A DNA stretch of 64,000 bases from Natronomonas gomsonensis (lineage in GTDB: Archaea; Halobacteriota; Halobacteria; Halobacteriales; Haloarculaceae), in assembly GCF_024300825.1 (NCBI RefSeq), contig NZ_CP101323.1:3348001-3412000 (forward strand), read 5' to 3'. How positions within the stretch are numbered: position 1 is the first letter of the stretch; each line of letters opens with the position of its first letter. The notes beneath the pieces are model-generated. The model was not told the origin of the DNA. It saw only the letters and a program-made list of their open reading frames with translations, and made no database searches. Below, piece after piece: positions 1 through 8,398 of this stretch. The position numbers and the translations under genes were made by a program.

Positions 1-1292
1 CGGACGCTCGTCGGCTGTTTGACGAACTCACCGGTCGAGGCGGCGACGACCTGGTCGACGCCCCGCTGGGCGGCCACGTCGAGGAGCCGCTGGTCCAGTT
101 CACCGTCGACGACGACGGCGGTGGGCACCGTCTCGGCGTCGACCAGACAGTCGAAGGCGTCCGCCGCGGGGCACTCCTCGGTCGCTCGAAAGTCGGCATC
201 CAGCAGTCTGGCGCGGCCGCTCTCGCCGCCGATGATTTCACGGACGTGCCCGCGAAGCGTTCCGGGGTCGCCGTCGTCGTCGCTTTCAGTCGCCGTCGCT
301 TCGGATTCTTCGGGTTCGGTCATCTCGGTGTCGGCCGCCGCGTCGGTGCCGTCCGTCGGCTCCTCGGCGGGGGCTTCGGCCGACGCGTCGACTGCGGCGG
401 TTCCGTTGTTCGTCGGGCCGGATGCCGACGCCACTGACTCCGACGATTCGACGCTCGGTGTCTCGGGAGAGTCCTCCGCTTCGGTGGCCTTGATGGCCTG
501 TTCGTGGGGAACTTTCTCCCGAAGCGCGGCCATCACTTCGTGGCGCGCGAGGTCCTCGACGCATTTCCCCTCCGGTGCGAAGGCGACGTAGTCGATGTCG
601 CCGACCTGCGACAGTTCCTTCCGGATGAGTTCGCCGCCGCGGTCGCCGTCGAGGAAGACGGTGACGGTCTTCGATTCGGTCAATTCGGCGACTGCGTTGG
701 GGACGTTCGTCCCCTCGACGGCGATGGCGTTCTTGATGCCGTACCGGAGCAGCGTGAGCACGTCGGCGCGTCCCTCGACGACGACGATGGCGTCGGAGTC
801 GACGACGCGGGGGCCGGCCGGGAGGCCCTCGTATTCGGTGATGTCCTCGACGCGAACGGCCTCTCGGACTTCCTCGACGAGGTCACGGCTGGAGCGGACC
901 GTATCGTCGAAAGCCTCGCCGAACAGCGCCTTCGCGCGCTCGACGACTTCGCGGCGCTTTGCGGCGCGGACGTCCTCGATTTTTCTGACCTCGATGGTCG
1001 AGCGACAGGGACCGACGCGGTCGATGGTCTCCAGTGCCGCCCCGAGAATGGCCGTCTCGACTTGGTCGAGGCTTGTCGCGATGGTGATGCGCCCGAACGA
1101 CTGGCCGTTCTGGGAGTCGATTTCGACGTCGATGCGGCCGACTTTCGAGGAGTCCTGTAACTCCCGGAGGTCGAGTTCGTCGCCGAGGAGGCCCTCGGTT
1201 TGCCCGAAGACCGCCCCCACGACGTCGGAGCGCTCGACCACTCCGTCGGCGGTGATGTCCGCGTGAACGAGATATTTGGCTGTGTCCTGCAT
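1..1292 (-). CDS. dnaG: DnaG-type primase, 3' end beyond window
   Basis: This is the archaeal DnaG-like primase, a Toprim-fold protein that makes short primers in vitro and is also a subunit of the archaeal RNA-degrading exosome. The ATG at 1292 starts [14 protein letters not shown]. The Toprim acidic motif [10 protein letters not shown] and the second motif [11 protein letters not shown] are both present, as expected for catalysis. They are followed by a long, low-complexity acidic linker rich in Glu, Ala, Ser and Thr, typical of haloarchaeal DnaG. The frame stays open for 430 codons and runs off the left edge, so the C-terminus is missing. An inverted repeat and two TATA boxes lie upstream. 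Recognition is firm. Confidence 0.93.
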   Translation of the reverse strand, partial: MQDTAKYLVHADITADGVVERSDVVGAVFGQTEGLLGDELDLRELQDSSKVGRIDVEIDSQNGQSFGRITIATSLDQVETAILGAALETIDRVGPCRSTIEVRKIEDVRAAKRREVVERAKALFGEAFDDTVRSSRDLVEEVREAVRVEDITEYEGLPAGPRVVDSDAIVVVEGRADVLTLLRYGIKNAIAVEGTNVPNAVAELTESKTVTVFLDGDRGGELIRKELSQVGDIDYVAFAPEGKCVEDLARHEVMAALREKVPHEQAIKATEAEDSPETPSVESSESVASASGPTNNGTAAVDASAEAPAEEPTDGTDAAADTEMTEPEESEATATESDDDGDPGTLRGHVREIIGGESGRARLLDADFRATEECPAADAFDCLVDAETVPTAVVVDGELDQRLLDVAAQRGVDQVVAASTGEFVKQPTSV

Positions 1293-1334
1293 TGATGAAC
1301 TGCCCGTCGCCGGGCGTGGATGATGATGGTGAAT

Positions 1335-1387
1335 CCATGAGCGAACTCATGGGTATATAAATTACGCCGACACGCGTATATAAACCT
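1335..1387. promoter_or_regulatory. dnaG promoter region with inverted repeat and two TATA boxes
   Basis: A perfect 7-bp inverted repeat, CCATGAG-CGAA-CTCATGG, occupies 1335-1352. TATATAA follows at 1354-1360 and a second copy sits near 1377-1383. Read toward dnaG, the first TATA box would place the start point near 1330, so the repeat lies between TATA and transcript start, a place where a repressor could act. The second TATA may serve the rightward gene starting at 1454. The operator role is inference. Confidence 0.5.
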
Positions 1388-1453
1388 GCGGACGGACTCG
1401 GGCTTTGGCCAGCCTTCGGGACCGTTTATGTACGTCCACGACGAGGGCCGCGT

Positions 1454-1801
1454 ATGGGTATCGACGAACCCGATATCGACCCGACGGCGTTCTTGGAGGA
1501 CGTGGAGATGCGCATCGGCGAGATAACGAGCGTCGAACCATTCCCGGAGGCCCGAAAGGACGTGTACAAACTCGAAGTCGACTTCGGCTCCGAGACGCGG
1601 CAGTCGGCGGCCGGACTCACCGACCTCTATGACCCGGATGACCTCCTCGGTCGACAGGTCGTCGCCGTCGTCAACCTCGGGACGGTGAACATCGCGGGCT
1701 TCGAGAGTCAGTGTCTCGTCACGGGTGTCGACAGCGCAGGCGGTGGCATCGTCCACCTCCAACCCGAACGCGACGTGCCGAACGGGACGCGCGTGTACTG
1801 A
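1454..1801 (+). CDS. CsaA-like tRNA-binding domain protein
   Basis: The 115-residue protein is essentially one OB-fold tRNA-binding domain of the EMAPII/CsaA type. The core VEMRIGEITSVEPFPEARK, the segment LGRQVVAVVNL and the pattern NIAGFESQCLVTG match this family, as does the length of about 110 residues. In bacteria CsaA has export-chaperone activity, while free-standing domains of this sort can bind tRNA. The role in haloarchaea is not established. The gene is divergent from dnaG and ends before a degraded symporter. The ATG at 1454 begins MGIDEPDIDPTAF, which fits the domain start well. Confidence 0.75.
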   Translation: MGIDEPDIDPTAFLEDVEMRIGEITSVEPFPEARKDVYKLEVDFGSETRQSAAGLTDLYDPDDLLGRQVVAVVNLGTVNIAGFESQCLVTGVDSAGGGIVHLQPERDVPNGTRVY

Positions 1802-1951
1802 TTGCCGTCGGTCTCTGACTGATGAAGAGGATTCTTCTTCGATACTGGCCATTGTCGAGCGATTAGCAACATTTAGGCGTGCGGGTCGGTAAGGAGTGGC
1901 AACCAATGGTCTCGACAGCGGAGAAATCTGTGTGATGACGGTCACACGGTG

Positions 1952-2272
1952 CTTGGATTGCCGGTATGGCTGTAGTGGCATATCGGCTGGATGGTGCTGG
2001 CCTCGGCAACCGTCTTGTACTGGCGGCGCACGACACGGGGCGGCATCGTCGCGGGTATCCTCGTCCCGCAGGTCGTCTACGTTGGGTTCAACTTCCTGCC
2101 GGAAGTGCCGCTCGGCCCCGTGACGCTCTTTACGGACTCCTACTTCGGCTGGGGGGTCTCCATCTACTGTATGATTCTCGGACTGCTCGTTACGGTGGTC
2201 GTCTCCGCCGTCACGGTTCGGTCGCCCGACGAGGATACAGACCTGTACTTCGAGGGGTTGAGCGCCGATTAA
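1952..2272 (+). pseudogene. Remnant of a sodium:solute symporter, C-terminal part only
   Basis: The readable frame from 1991 gives 93 residues with two membrane helices. It includes LYWRRTTRGGIVAGIL, which resembles the well-known late segment of SLC5-type sodium/solute symporters, and an acidic tail ending YFEGLSAD. In the same frame upstream, LGLPVWL is followed by a TAG at 1973-1975 and then WHIGWMVL, which looks like the preceding helix broken by a stop. A whole symporter has about 500 residues, so roughly 80 percent is missing. It could instead be a small real membrane protein starting at 1991, but a decayed transporter fits better. Confidence 0.55.
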
Positions 2273-2288
2273 AAACGGAAAGCGTCGA

Positions 2289-2882
2289 TTAGTCGTCGGC
2301 GGCCGCGACCGCCTCGCCGTGGCTCACTTCGTCGCCCAACAACTCCATGAACCCGGCCAGCCACTCGGGGTGGTCGGGCCACGCCTGTCCGGTGACGAGG
2401 TTGCGGTCGGTGACGACGCCGTCGACCCACGAACAGCCGGCGGCCTCACACTCGGCGCGAACCGCCGGATAGGAGGTCATCTCGTAGCCGTCCAGTACGC
2501 CGGCGGCCGCCAGAATCTGCGGGCCGTGACACAGCGTCGCGACCGGCTTGTCCGCCTCGAAGAAGTGCTGGACCGCCTCGATGACTTCCTCGTGGGTCCG
2601 GAGGTACTCCGGCGCCCGTCCGCCGGGGATACACAGCGCGTCGTAGTCGCTCGGATTCACCTCTGCCATCGTGGCGTTCAACTCGAAGTTGTGGCCTCGT
2701 GACTCCATGTACGTCTGGTCGCCACGGAAGTCGTGGATGGCAGTCTTGATTGCCTCGCCCGCTTCCTTGTCGGGACAGACGGCGTGGACTTCGTGGCCCA
2801 CCATCTGCAGCGCCTGAAACGGCACCATAATCTCGTAGTCCTCGCCGAAGTCACCGACTATCATCAGGATGTCTTTGCCCAT
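2289..2882 (-). CDS. DJ-1/PfpI family protein
   Basis: This 197-residue protein belongs to the DJ-1/PfpI superfamily of cysteine-dependent hydrolases and glyoxalase- or protease-like proteins. The nucleophile elbow is ATLCHGPQ, with the cysteine near residue 118 followed by histidine as in PfpI. The acidic partner is in IPGGRAPEYL. The length matches single-domain PfpI proteins, and no signal peptide is seen, so it should be cytoplasmic. I prefer the ATG at 2882 (MGKDILMIVG) over a GTG three codons upstream because the first beta strand starts at once. The substrate cannot be told from sequence. Confidence 0.85.
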   Translation of the reverse strand: MGKDILMIVGDFGEDYEIMVPFQALQMVGHEVHAVCPDKEAGEAIKTAIHDFRGDQTYMESRGHNFELNATMAEVNPSDYDALCIPGGRAPEYLRTHEEVIEAVQHFFEADKPVATLCHGPQILAAAGVLDGYEMTSYPAVRAECEAAGCSWVDGVVTDRNLVTGQAWPDHPEWLAGFMELLGDEVSHGEAVAAADD

Positions 2883-3013
2883 CGGTATCACCCAGCAAAA
2901 CTACACCGACGAGAAGCATAAACGCCTCGGTGGGCTCCCACTCCGGTATCGAATCCGGTCCTCCGGGTTTCGGGAGTGAACCACTTAACAGGCAGTCGGT
3001 CGAACGCCCCTCC

Positions 3014-3910
3014 ATGCAAACCCACATCGTCCCGGTCGGCTTCGATTACGACCGGCTCATCGCCCCGCTGGTGCGGGACCAACTCGACGTTGACCGCGTC
3101 GTGTTGCTGGAGGGGGCCGTCGGCAGCGAGGCCAACGTCGAGTACTCCCGGAACCTCGCGAAGAAGCTCGAAAAGGACTTCACGAACCTGCTTGGCGCCG
3201 AAACCGAGCGGTTCGTCGTCGAGGACGTCTACGACTACGACGCCGCATTCGAGCAGGCCTACGACCTCATCAACACGGAACTCGACGCCGGCGGCGAGGT
3301 GTGGGTGAACGTCTCGGCGATGCCCCGGACGGTCTCGTTTGCCTTCGCCACCGCCGCTCACTCCATCATGGTCGAACGCGAGGGCGACCGCGACCGCATC
3401 CACACCTACTACACGGTTCCCGAGAAGTACCTCGAAACCGAACTCGCCGAGGAACTTCGCGCCCAGCGTGACCTGCTGGAGGACCTCCTCGACGACGAAA
3501 TCGACGACGAGCGCATCGAGGAGCACCTCGACCTCGCCGACGACTTACTGGAGGAGTTCGACGAGCGGGGCACCACCATCGGCGCAAAGCAGTTCGGCGA
3601 CAGCCACATCATCGAGTTGCCGGTCGCCTCGTTCTCGAACGTCAAACCGTTCGAGGAACTCATCCTCTTCACGCTGGGTGAACACGGCGTCTTCGAGTCG
3701 GTTTCGGAACTCGCCCAGACGCTCGCCCGCGAGTTGGGCGAGGAGTACACCGACTCCTTCCGGTCGAAGGTCATCTACAACGTCGACCGCCTCGGTCCCG
3801 GCGGGAAGGGATACATCGAACAGGAGGAACACGGCAAGTCCTACCGGACACGGCTCTCCCGCATCGGAGAGCTATGGGTCAGGTCGCACGCCGACCAATC
3901 GGAGCTGTAA
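3014..3910 (+). CDS. HFX_2341-type transcriptional regulator with CARF-like N-domain
   Basis: The 298-residue protein resembles the haloarchaeal HFX_2341 family of putative transcription regulators. The N-terminal 140 residues look like a Rossmann-type ligand domain: an initial strand (THIVPVGFDYDRLIAPLV), then VVLLEG, and a segment GGEVWVNVSAMPRTVSFAFA at the position where CARF domains carry their nucleotide-binding turn. An acidic helical linker rich in Asp, Glu and Leu follows at about 150-190. The C-terminus (ELILFTLGEHGVFESVSELA onward) looks like a winged helix. The internal ATG at 3014 is chosen because the upstream 28 codons look non-coding. The ligand and target genes are unknown. 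Confidence 0.7.
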   Translation: MQTHIVPVGFDYDRLIAPLVRDQLDVDRVVLLEGAVGSEANVEYSRNLAKKLEKDFTNLLGAETERFVVEDVYDYDAAFEQAYDLINTELDAGGEVWVNVSAMPRTVSFAFATAAHSIMVEREGDRDRIHTYYTVPEKYLETELAEELRAQRDLLEDLLDDEIDDERIEEHLDLADDLLEEFDERGTTIGAKQFGDSHIIELPVASFSNVKPFEELILFTLGEHGVFESVSELAQTLARELGEEYTDSFRSKVIYNVDRLGPGGKGYIEQEEHGKSYRTRLSRIGELWVRSHADQSEL

Positions 3911-4720
3911 TCAGCCGGTCCGAAACGAGAAATCCAGCGCCGACGCGGAGTGGGTCAACGACCCCATCGAAATCACGTCGACGCCCGTCGCCGCGTAGTC
4001 GGCTACGTCGTCGATGGTGATGCCGCCGCTGGCTTCGGTCAGCGCCCGGCCGTCGACCGACTGGACTGCTCGTTCGACCGCATCCGGGGCCATGTTGTCC
4101 AGCAGGACGATGTCTGCGCCCGCCTCGACGGCGTCGACGGCCGTCGAGGGCTCTTCGACTTCGACCTCGATTTTCGTCGCGAAGGAAACGCGCTCTCGGA
4201 ACCGCTCGACTGCGCGCTCCATCCCCAACTCGGCGACATGGTTGTCCTTCACCATCACCATATGCGAGAGGTCCAGCCGATGGGTGTCGCCGCCGCCCGC
4301 GGCGATGGCGCGTTTCTCGACTCCCCGAAGGCCGGGCGTGGTCTTTCGGGTGCCCGCGATGCGAACGTCGTCGCTGACCTGATGGGCGATATCGACCGCC
4401 CACCGGGTTCGGGTGGCGATACCGGAGGCGTGGCCGGCGATGTTGACCGCGACGCGCTCGCCCCGGAGGACGTCCGTGGCGGGCCCCGAGACTCGAAGAA
4501 CCGGAACGCCGGCTTCGATGGCCGTGCCGTCGGTCTCCCGATTCTCGATAGCCACGCCGAGATACTCGAAGACGGCTTCGGCGGCGTCGAGGCCGGCGAC
4601 GACGCCGCCCTCTTTGGCGACGAGCCGTCCGGCCGTCTCGCCGGGCACGTCGTTGGTCACGTCGTGATGGCCGAGGTCCTCCCGGAGCCAGCGTTCGACC
4701 TGTGAGCGCTCAATCGGCAT
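3911..4720 (-). CDS. nadC: Nicotinate-nucleotide pyrophosphorylase (carboxylating)
   Basis: NadC converts quinolinate and PRPP to nicotinate mononucleotide, carbon dioxide and pyrophosphate, the third step of de novo NAD synthesis. The 269-residue product carries GTRKTTPGLR, the substrate-binding arginine/lysine segment of this family, then GGGDTHRLDLSHMVMVKDNH, KIEVEVEE and ADIVLLDNM of the TIM-like barrel, and a final GGITIDDVADYA. Length is as expected. The ATG at 4720 (MPIERSQVERWL) overlaps the end of nadB by 11 bp, so the gene is the last of a nadA-nadB-nadC operon. The stop abuts the stop of the convergent CARF-like gene. Confidence 0.95.
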   Translation of the reverse strand: MPIERSQVERWLREDLGHHDVTNDVPGETAGRLVAKEGGVVAGLDAAEAVFEYLGVAIENRETDGTAIEAGVPVLRVSGPATDVLRGERVAVNIAGHASGIATRTRWAVDIAHQVSDDVRIAGTRKTTPGLRGVEKRAIAAGGGDTHRLDLSHMVMVKDNHVAELGMERAVERFRERVSFATKIEVEVEEPSTAVDAVEAGADIVLLDNMAPDAVERAVQSVDGRALTEASGGITIDDVADYAATGVDVISMGSLTHSASALDFSFRTG

Positions 4721-6212
4721 CGGCGGTCGGTTCCTCGACGAGGTGGTGACAGCCGCGCGATTCCTCCTGTTCGGCCGCCGCCCGTGCGACAAGCAGGGCG
4801 GTGACGCAGGCGCCACGGAGTTCGTACAGCGGACGACTCGTCCGGGTACGGGTGTAGGCATCGACCTCGCCCTTCAGCCGCCGGAGGACGGACTGTGCCC
4901 GTCGCAAATCATCGGGAGTGCGCTCGATGCCGACGTACTCGTCCATCACGCGCCGGAGACGGACGGCCTTCTCCTCGGCGAACCCCTCGGGAAGTGTGGG
5001 GTCGCGGTCCAGCAGTTCGGACGCCTCGATTTCCTCGGCGTCGAAGCCGGTGGCGGCCTCGCCCGCTCGAAGCCCCCAGACGAGGGCTTCCAGCAGGCTG
5101 GTCGAGGCCAGTCGGTTCGCGCCGTGGACGCCCGTCCGGGCACATTCGCCGACGGCGAATAGCCGGTCCAAGGAGGCCCGGCCCTCGGTGTCGACGGCGA
5201 TGCCGCCACAGAGGAAGTGTTCGGCGGGGGCGACCGGAATCCCGTCGTCGGGGTCGACGCCACGTTTCTCGCATTCGGCGTGGAGGTCCGGGAACTCGGC
5301 TTCGAAATCGAGTGGAGTCACGTCCAGATACACCTCGCCCGTGCGGTCACGTTCCGTTTCGACGGCGCGAGCGACCACGTCTCGGGGGGCGAGTTCGGCG
5401 TCGGCGTGGTACTCCGGCATGAACCGCTCGCCGTCTCCGTTCCGGAGGAGGGCGCCCTCGCCGCGGACGGCCTCGCTGAGCAGGAAGGTGCCCTGTCCGT
5501 CCCTATTCGTCTCGCCCGCAAATGCGGTTGGGTGAAACTGGACGTACTCCATATCTTCGAGGTCCGCACCGGCCAGCGCAGCCATGGCGATGCCGTCGCC
5601 GGTCGCCGTTTCGGGGTTCGTCGAGCGACCGTAACACGCTCCGATGCCGCCGGTCGCAAGTACCGTCGCGCCGGCGAAACACGGCGCCCACTCGCCATCC
5701 TGCTCTAACATTGCACCGTGGACGCGCCCCTCGTGAGTCAGCAATTCGAGGGCAGCGGTGTCCTCCAGTATCTCGACGGCGTCGTGGTCGGCGAGATGGT
5801 TCAAAAATGGCGCCAGTAGGTGCTTGCCCGTCGAGGCGTCGACGTGGAGGATTCGGGCCTCGCTGTGGGCGGCCTCCCGACCGTAGTCGGGGGACTTCTC
5901 GCCGTCGAACTCGACGCCGAGGGTATCGAGAAACACGTCTTCGACGGCCTCGTCGGCGGAGTCGACCAACACGTCGACGGCCTCGGGGTCGGCGACCCCA
6001 TCGGCCGCTTTCAGGATGTCGGCTTTGAACGCCTCGGGTTCGCCGCGCGTGACGGCGACGCCGCCCTGTGCCCAGTAGGACGTCGACTCCTCCGGTTGGG
6101 TGGCTTTCGTCGCGAGCGTCACGTCGGCGCCTGCTCGGGCCCCCGCCAAGGCGGCCGCACAGCCGGCGACGCCGCTGCCGACGACCAGAAGGTCAGTGGT
6201 GCGTTCGTTCAT
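4710..6212 (-). CDS. nadB: L-aspartate oxidase
   Basis: NadB oxidises L-aspartate to iminoaspartate, feeding NadA. The 500-residue flavoprotein starts MNERTTDLLVVGSGVAGCAA, with the dinucleotide-binding GxGxxG motif for FAD. It carries the succinate-dehydrogenase/aspartate-oxidase hallmarks YWAQGGVAV, EYVQFHPTAF, HFLCGGIAVD and GANRLASTSLLEALVWG. Length is typical (about 500-540). The ATG at 6212 overlaps the nadA stop as ATGA, which indicates translational coupling. The long in-frame extension upstream of 6212 is antisense to nadA codons and is not part of the protein. Confidence 0.96.
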   Translation of the reverse strand: MNERTTDLLVVGSGVAGCAAALAGARAGADVTLATKATQPEESTSYWAQGGVAVTRGEPEAFKADILKAADGVADPEAVDVLVDSADEAVEDVFLDTLGVEFDGEKSPDYGREAAHSEARILHVDASTGKHLLAPFLNHLADHDAVEILEDTAALELLTHEGRVHGAMLEQDGEWAPCFAGATVLATGGIGACYGRSTNPETATGDGIAMAALAGADLEDMEYVQFHPTAFAGETNRDGQGTFLLSEAVRGEGALLRNGDGERFMPEYHADAELAPRDVVARAVETERDRTGEVYLDVTPLDFEAEFPDLHAECEKRGVDPDDGIPVAPAEHFLCGGIAVDTEGRASLDRLFAVGECARTGVHGANRLASTSLLEALVWGLRAGEAATGFDAEEIEASELLDRDPTLPEGFAEEKAVRLRRVMDEYVGIERTPDDLRRAQSVLRRLKGEVDAYTRTRTSRPLYELRGACVTALLVARAAAEQEESRGCHHLVEEPTADAD

Positions 6213-7342
6213 ATCTCCAACATCCGTTCTAACGCCAGTCCGGCGAGTTCCTTCTCGCGCGGTGCGACTTCGATGACGTTTCGCTCCTCGCCCTCGGCCA
6301 GTCCCTCCAGTACCCACGTCAGGTAGTTGGGGTCGACCTGCCGCATGGCGTTGCAGTCCATGCAGGCGTCGCCACACAGCGGCACCACGTTCACCTCGGG
6401 ATGCCACCGCTGGAGGTGGTTCGTGAGGTGGATTTCGGTGCCGATGGCCCACGTCTCGCCGGGGTCGGCCTCGGCGACCGTCTCACAGATGGTCGAGGTC
6501 GACCCGGCCACGTCGGCGGCCTCGACGACCTCTCGGCGACACTCGGGATGGACGATGACGTTGGCGTCGTCGTAGCGCTCCCGAACGTCTTCGATGTGGG
6601 CCTCGGTGAACCGCTCGTGGACCTGACAGTAGCCGTCCCACAGCACGATGTCGGCGTCGGCCACCTCGTCGGCGTCTTTCGATTCGGGGTCCCACGGGTC
6701 CCACTCCGCCGTTGAATCTTCCATCCCGAGGCGGTGGGCGGTGTTCTCCCCGAGGTGTTTGTCGGGCAGGAACAGCACCTTGTCGCCGCGCTCGAAGGCG
6801 TACTCGAAGGCATCGTGGGCGTTCGAGGAGGTACAGACCAATCCGCCCTGTTCGGCACAGAACGCCTTCAGGTCGGCGTAGCTGTTCATGTACGTGATTG
6901 GGATGATGTCGGCGTCCGGGGCCGCCTCGGTGAGTTCGGCCCACGCGGCGTCAACTTGCAGCGCCTCGGCCATCCCGGCCATCGGACAGGACGCCTCCAT
7001 CGATGGCAGGATGACCGTCTGGTCGTCGTCGGTGATGATGTCGGCCGATTCGGCCATGAACGTCACGCCGCAGAAGACGACGTAGTCGGCGTCGGCGTCG
7101 GCGGCACGCTTGCTCAACTCGTAGGAATCGCCGATGAAGTCGGCGTGCTCGACGATTTCCCGCCGCTGGTAGTTGTGGCCGAGGATGATTACGTCCTCGC
7201 CCAGTTCCTCCCGGGCGGCGGCGATTCGGTCCGTGCGTTCGCCCTCGTCCAACTCCCGGTACTGTGGCGGAAGCTGTTCGAGGTTGTCGTACTTGAAGAG
7301 GCTGAGGTCGGTCTGAAGGTCGACCGTTTCCATTTCGGGCAT
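6209..7342 (-). CDS. nadA: Quinolinate synthase
   Basis: NadA condenses iminoaspartate with dihydroxyacetone phosphate to quinolinate, using an oxygen-sensitive [4Fe-4S] cluster. The 377-residue product shows the family repeats: VIILGHNYQRREIVEHADFI, VVFCGVTFMAESA (cluster Cys), LVCTSSNAHDAF and CGDACMDCNAM with further cysteines. It is slightly longer than many bacterial NadA proteins because of an N-terminal extension. Two ATGs (7342 and 7333) are plausible; I chose 7342. It heads the nadABC operon, and a perfect inverted repeat lies 10 bp upstream of this start. Confidence 0.95.
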   Translation of the reverse strand: MPEMETVDLQTDLSLFKYDNLEQLPPQYRELDEGERTDRIAAAREELGEDVIILGHNYQRREIVEHADFIGDSYELSKRAADADADYVVFCGVTFMAESADIITDDDQTVILPSMEASCPMAGMAEALQVDAAWAELTEAAPDADIIPITYMNSYADLKAFCAEQGGLVCTSSNAHDAFEYAFERGDKVLFLPDKHLGENTAHRLGMEDSTAEWDPWDPESKDADEVADADIVLWDGYCQVHERFTEAHIEDVRERYDDANVIVHPECRREVVEAADVAGSTSTICETVAEADPGETWAIGTEIHLTNHLQRWHPEVNVVPLCGDACMDCNAMRQVDPNYLTWVLEGLAEGEERNVIEVAPREKELAGLALERMLEI

Positions 7343-7351
7343 GGGTGATAC

Positions 7352-7394
7352 TCCGTGGGGTACCCTAGCCCACGGACTGCCATATTGATAAAAT
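7352..7394 (-). promoter_or_regulatory. nadABC promoter with 8-bp inverted repeat
   Basis: Upstream of nadA the arms TCCGTGGG (7352-7359) and CCCACGGA (7369-7376) form a perfect inverted repeat around a 9-nt centre. An AT-rich TATA-like element, TTTATC on the minus strand, lies near 7386-7394, which puts the transcript start close to 7363, inside the repeat. This is a good candidate operator for a NAD-responsive repressor, or an mRNA hairpin in a short leader. The regulator is unknown. Confidence 0.5.
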
Positions 7395-7465
7395 TTTGTC
7401 TTCAATAACTGATGTTGGTTGGGGCAACGTTCGCTACTGCGCTATCCGAACTGCGCTATTCAATC

Positions 7466-7489
7466 AAAAACCGGTGTATGCCGGTTTTT
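7466..7489. promoter_or_regulatory. 9-bp inverted repeat upstream of zupT-like gene
   Basis: AAAAACCGG (7466-7474) and CCGGTTTTT (7481-7489) form a perfect palindrome with a 6-nt centre, ending 27 bp before the ATG of the ZIP transporter. For a leaderless haloarchaeal gene this is where the TATA box should be, and the T-rich right arm could serve as one. It may be an operator for a metal-responsive regulator. As no gene ends here, a terminator is less likely. Confidence 0.5.
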
Positions 7490-7516
7490 TAATCCATCAC
7501 GGCCACGGTGGACTGT

Positions 7517-8392
7517 ATGACCTCGGCCGAGTCGCTGTTCGTCGCGATTGTCGGTGAGAACCCCGTGATGCAGGCGTTCGTCGGGGGACTCATAATCGCC
7601 GGGTTGAATCTGCTTGGTGCGGCGCTCGTCCTCGTCTGGCGGAACCCCTCCGAGCGGTCGCTGGATACGGCGCTCGGCTTCGCCGCCGGCGTCATGTTGG
7701 CGGCGAGTTTCACGAGTCTCATCATTCCCGGCATCGACTTCGCGTCGGAGGCGGCGTACAACCCCGTCACCCTCGGCGGGGTCGAGTTGGTCGGTATCGT
7801 TCCGGTTCTCGTCGGACTCATCGCCGGAACGCTGTTTCTCGACCGTGCCGACGCACTCGTTCCGCACGCCCACTACCTCGTCACCGGGGAGCGACGGGCC
7901 GACGCCGCCGATTCAGACACCGACGGTCTCCCCGATGTCGACGCACGCATCGCCTCCGTCGTGCTCTTCGTCCTCGCGATTACGCTGCACAACATGCCCG
8001 AAGGGTTGGCCGTCGGCGTCGGATTCGGCTCCGGCGATTTGGGCGGTGCCCTCGCGCTGATGGTCGCTATTGGCCTCCAGAACATCCCCGAGGGGTTGGC
8101 CGTCTCCATCGCGGCGCTGAACGCCGGCCTCGATAGTCGGTGGTACGCGGCGGTCGCCGGACTGCGGGCCGGCGTCGTCGAGATTCCGCTGGCCGTCTTC
8201 GGTGCCTTTGCCGTCCAAATCGCCAGTCCCCTTCTCCCCTACGCGATGGGATTTGCCGCCGGCGCGATGCTGTTCGTCATCTCCGACGAAATCATCCCCG
8301 AGACTCACACCCGCGGCAACGAACGCGTCGCCACGCTCGGAACGATGGCCGGTATCGTCGTGATGTTGACGCTCGACGTGGTGTTGGCCTGA
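7517..8392 (+). CDS. ZIP family metal transporter
   Basis: This 291-residue integral membrane protein is a ZIP family divalent metal importer (zinc and related metals) of the ZupT/GufA type. Eight hydrophobic segments are visible. The two signature helices are LHNMPEGLAVGVGFG and LQNIPEGLAVSIAALNAG, carrying the metal-ligand residues His, Asn, Glu and Pro of the family. The loop between helices 3 and 4 is short and acidic with one His-rich spot (PHAHYLV). The ATG at 7517 is preferred to a GTG at 7508. It is divergent from nadABC and has its own palindromic promoter. Confidence 0.9.
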   Translation: MTSAESLFVAIVGENPVMQAFVGGLIIAGLNLLGAALVLVWRNPSERSLDTALGFAAGVMLAASFTSLIIPGIDFASEAAYNPVTLGGVELVGIVPVLVGLIAGTLFLDRADALVPHAHYLVTGERRADAADSDTDGLPDVDARIASVVLFVLAITLHNMPEGLAVGVGFGSGDLGGALALMVAIGLQNIPEGLAVSIAALNAGLDSRWYAAVAGLRAGVVEIPLAVFGAFAVQIASPLLPYAMGFAAGAMLFVISDEIIPETHTRGNERVATLGTMAGIVVMLTLDVVLA

Positions 8393-8398
8393 GTCGAG

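Noticed and set aside
680-1981. A 433-codon minus-strand frame across the dnaG start
   Set aside because: Over dnaG it is in another frame than the real DnaG codons and it also crosses the tRNA-binding gene; composition is Ser/Arg-rich, typical of a shadow frame in GC-rich DNA.
2930-3013. Longer N-terminus for the CARF-like regulator
   Set aside because: The 28 extra residues are not typical coding sequence and precede the natural first strand; the ATG at 3014 fits better.
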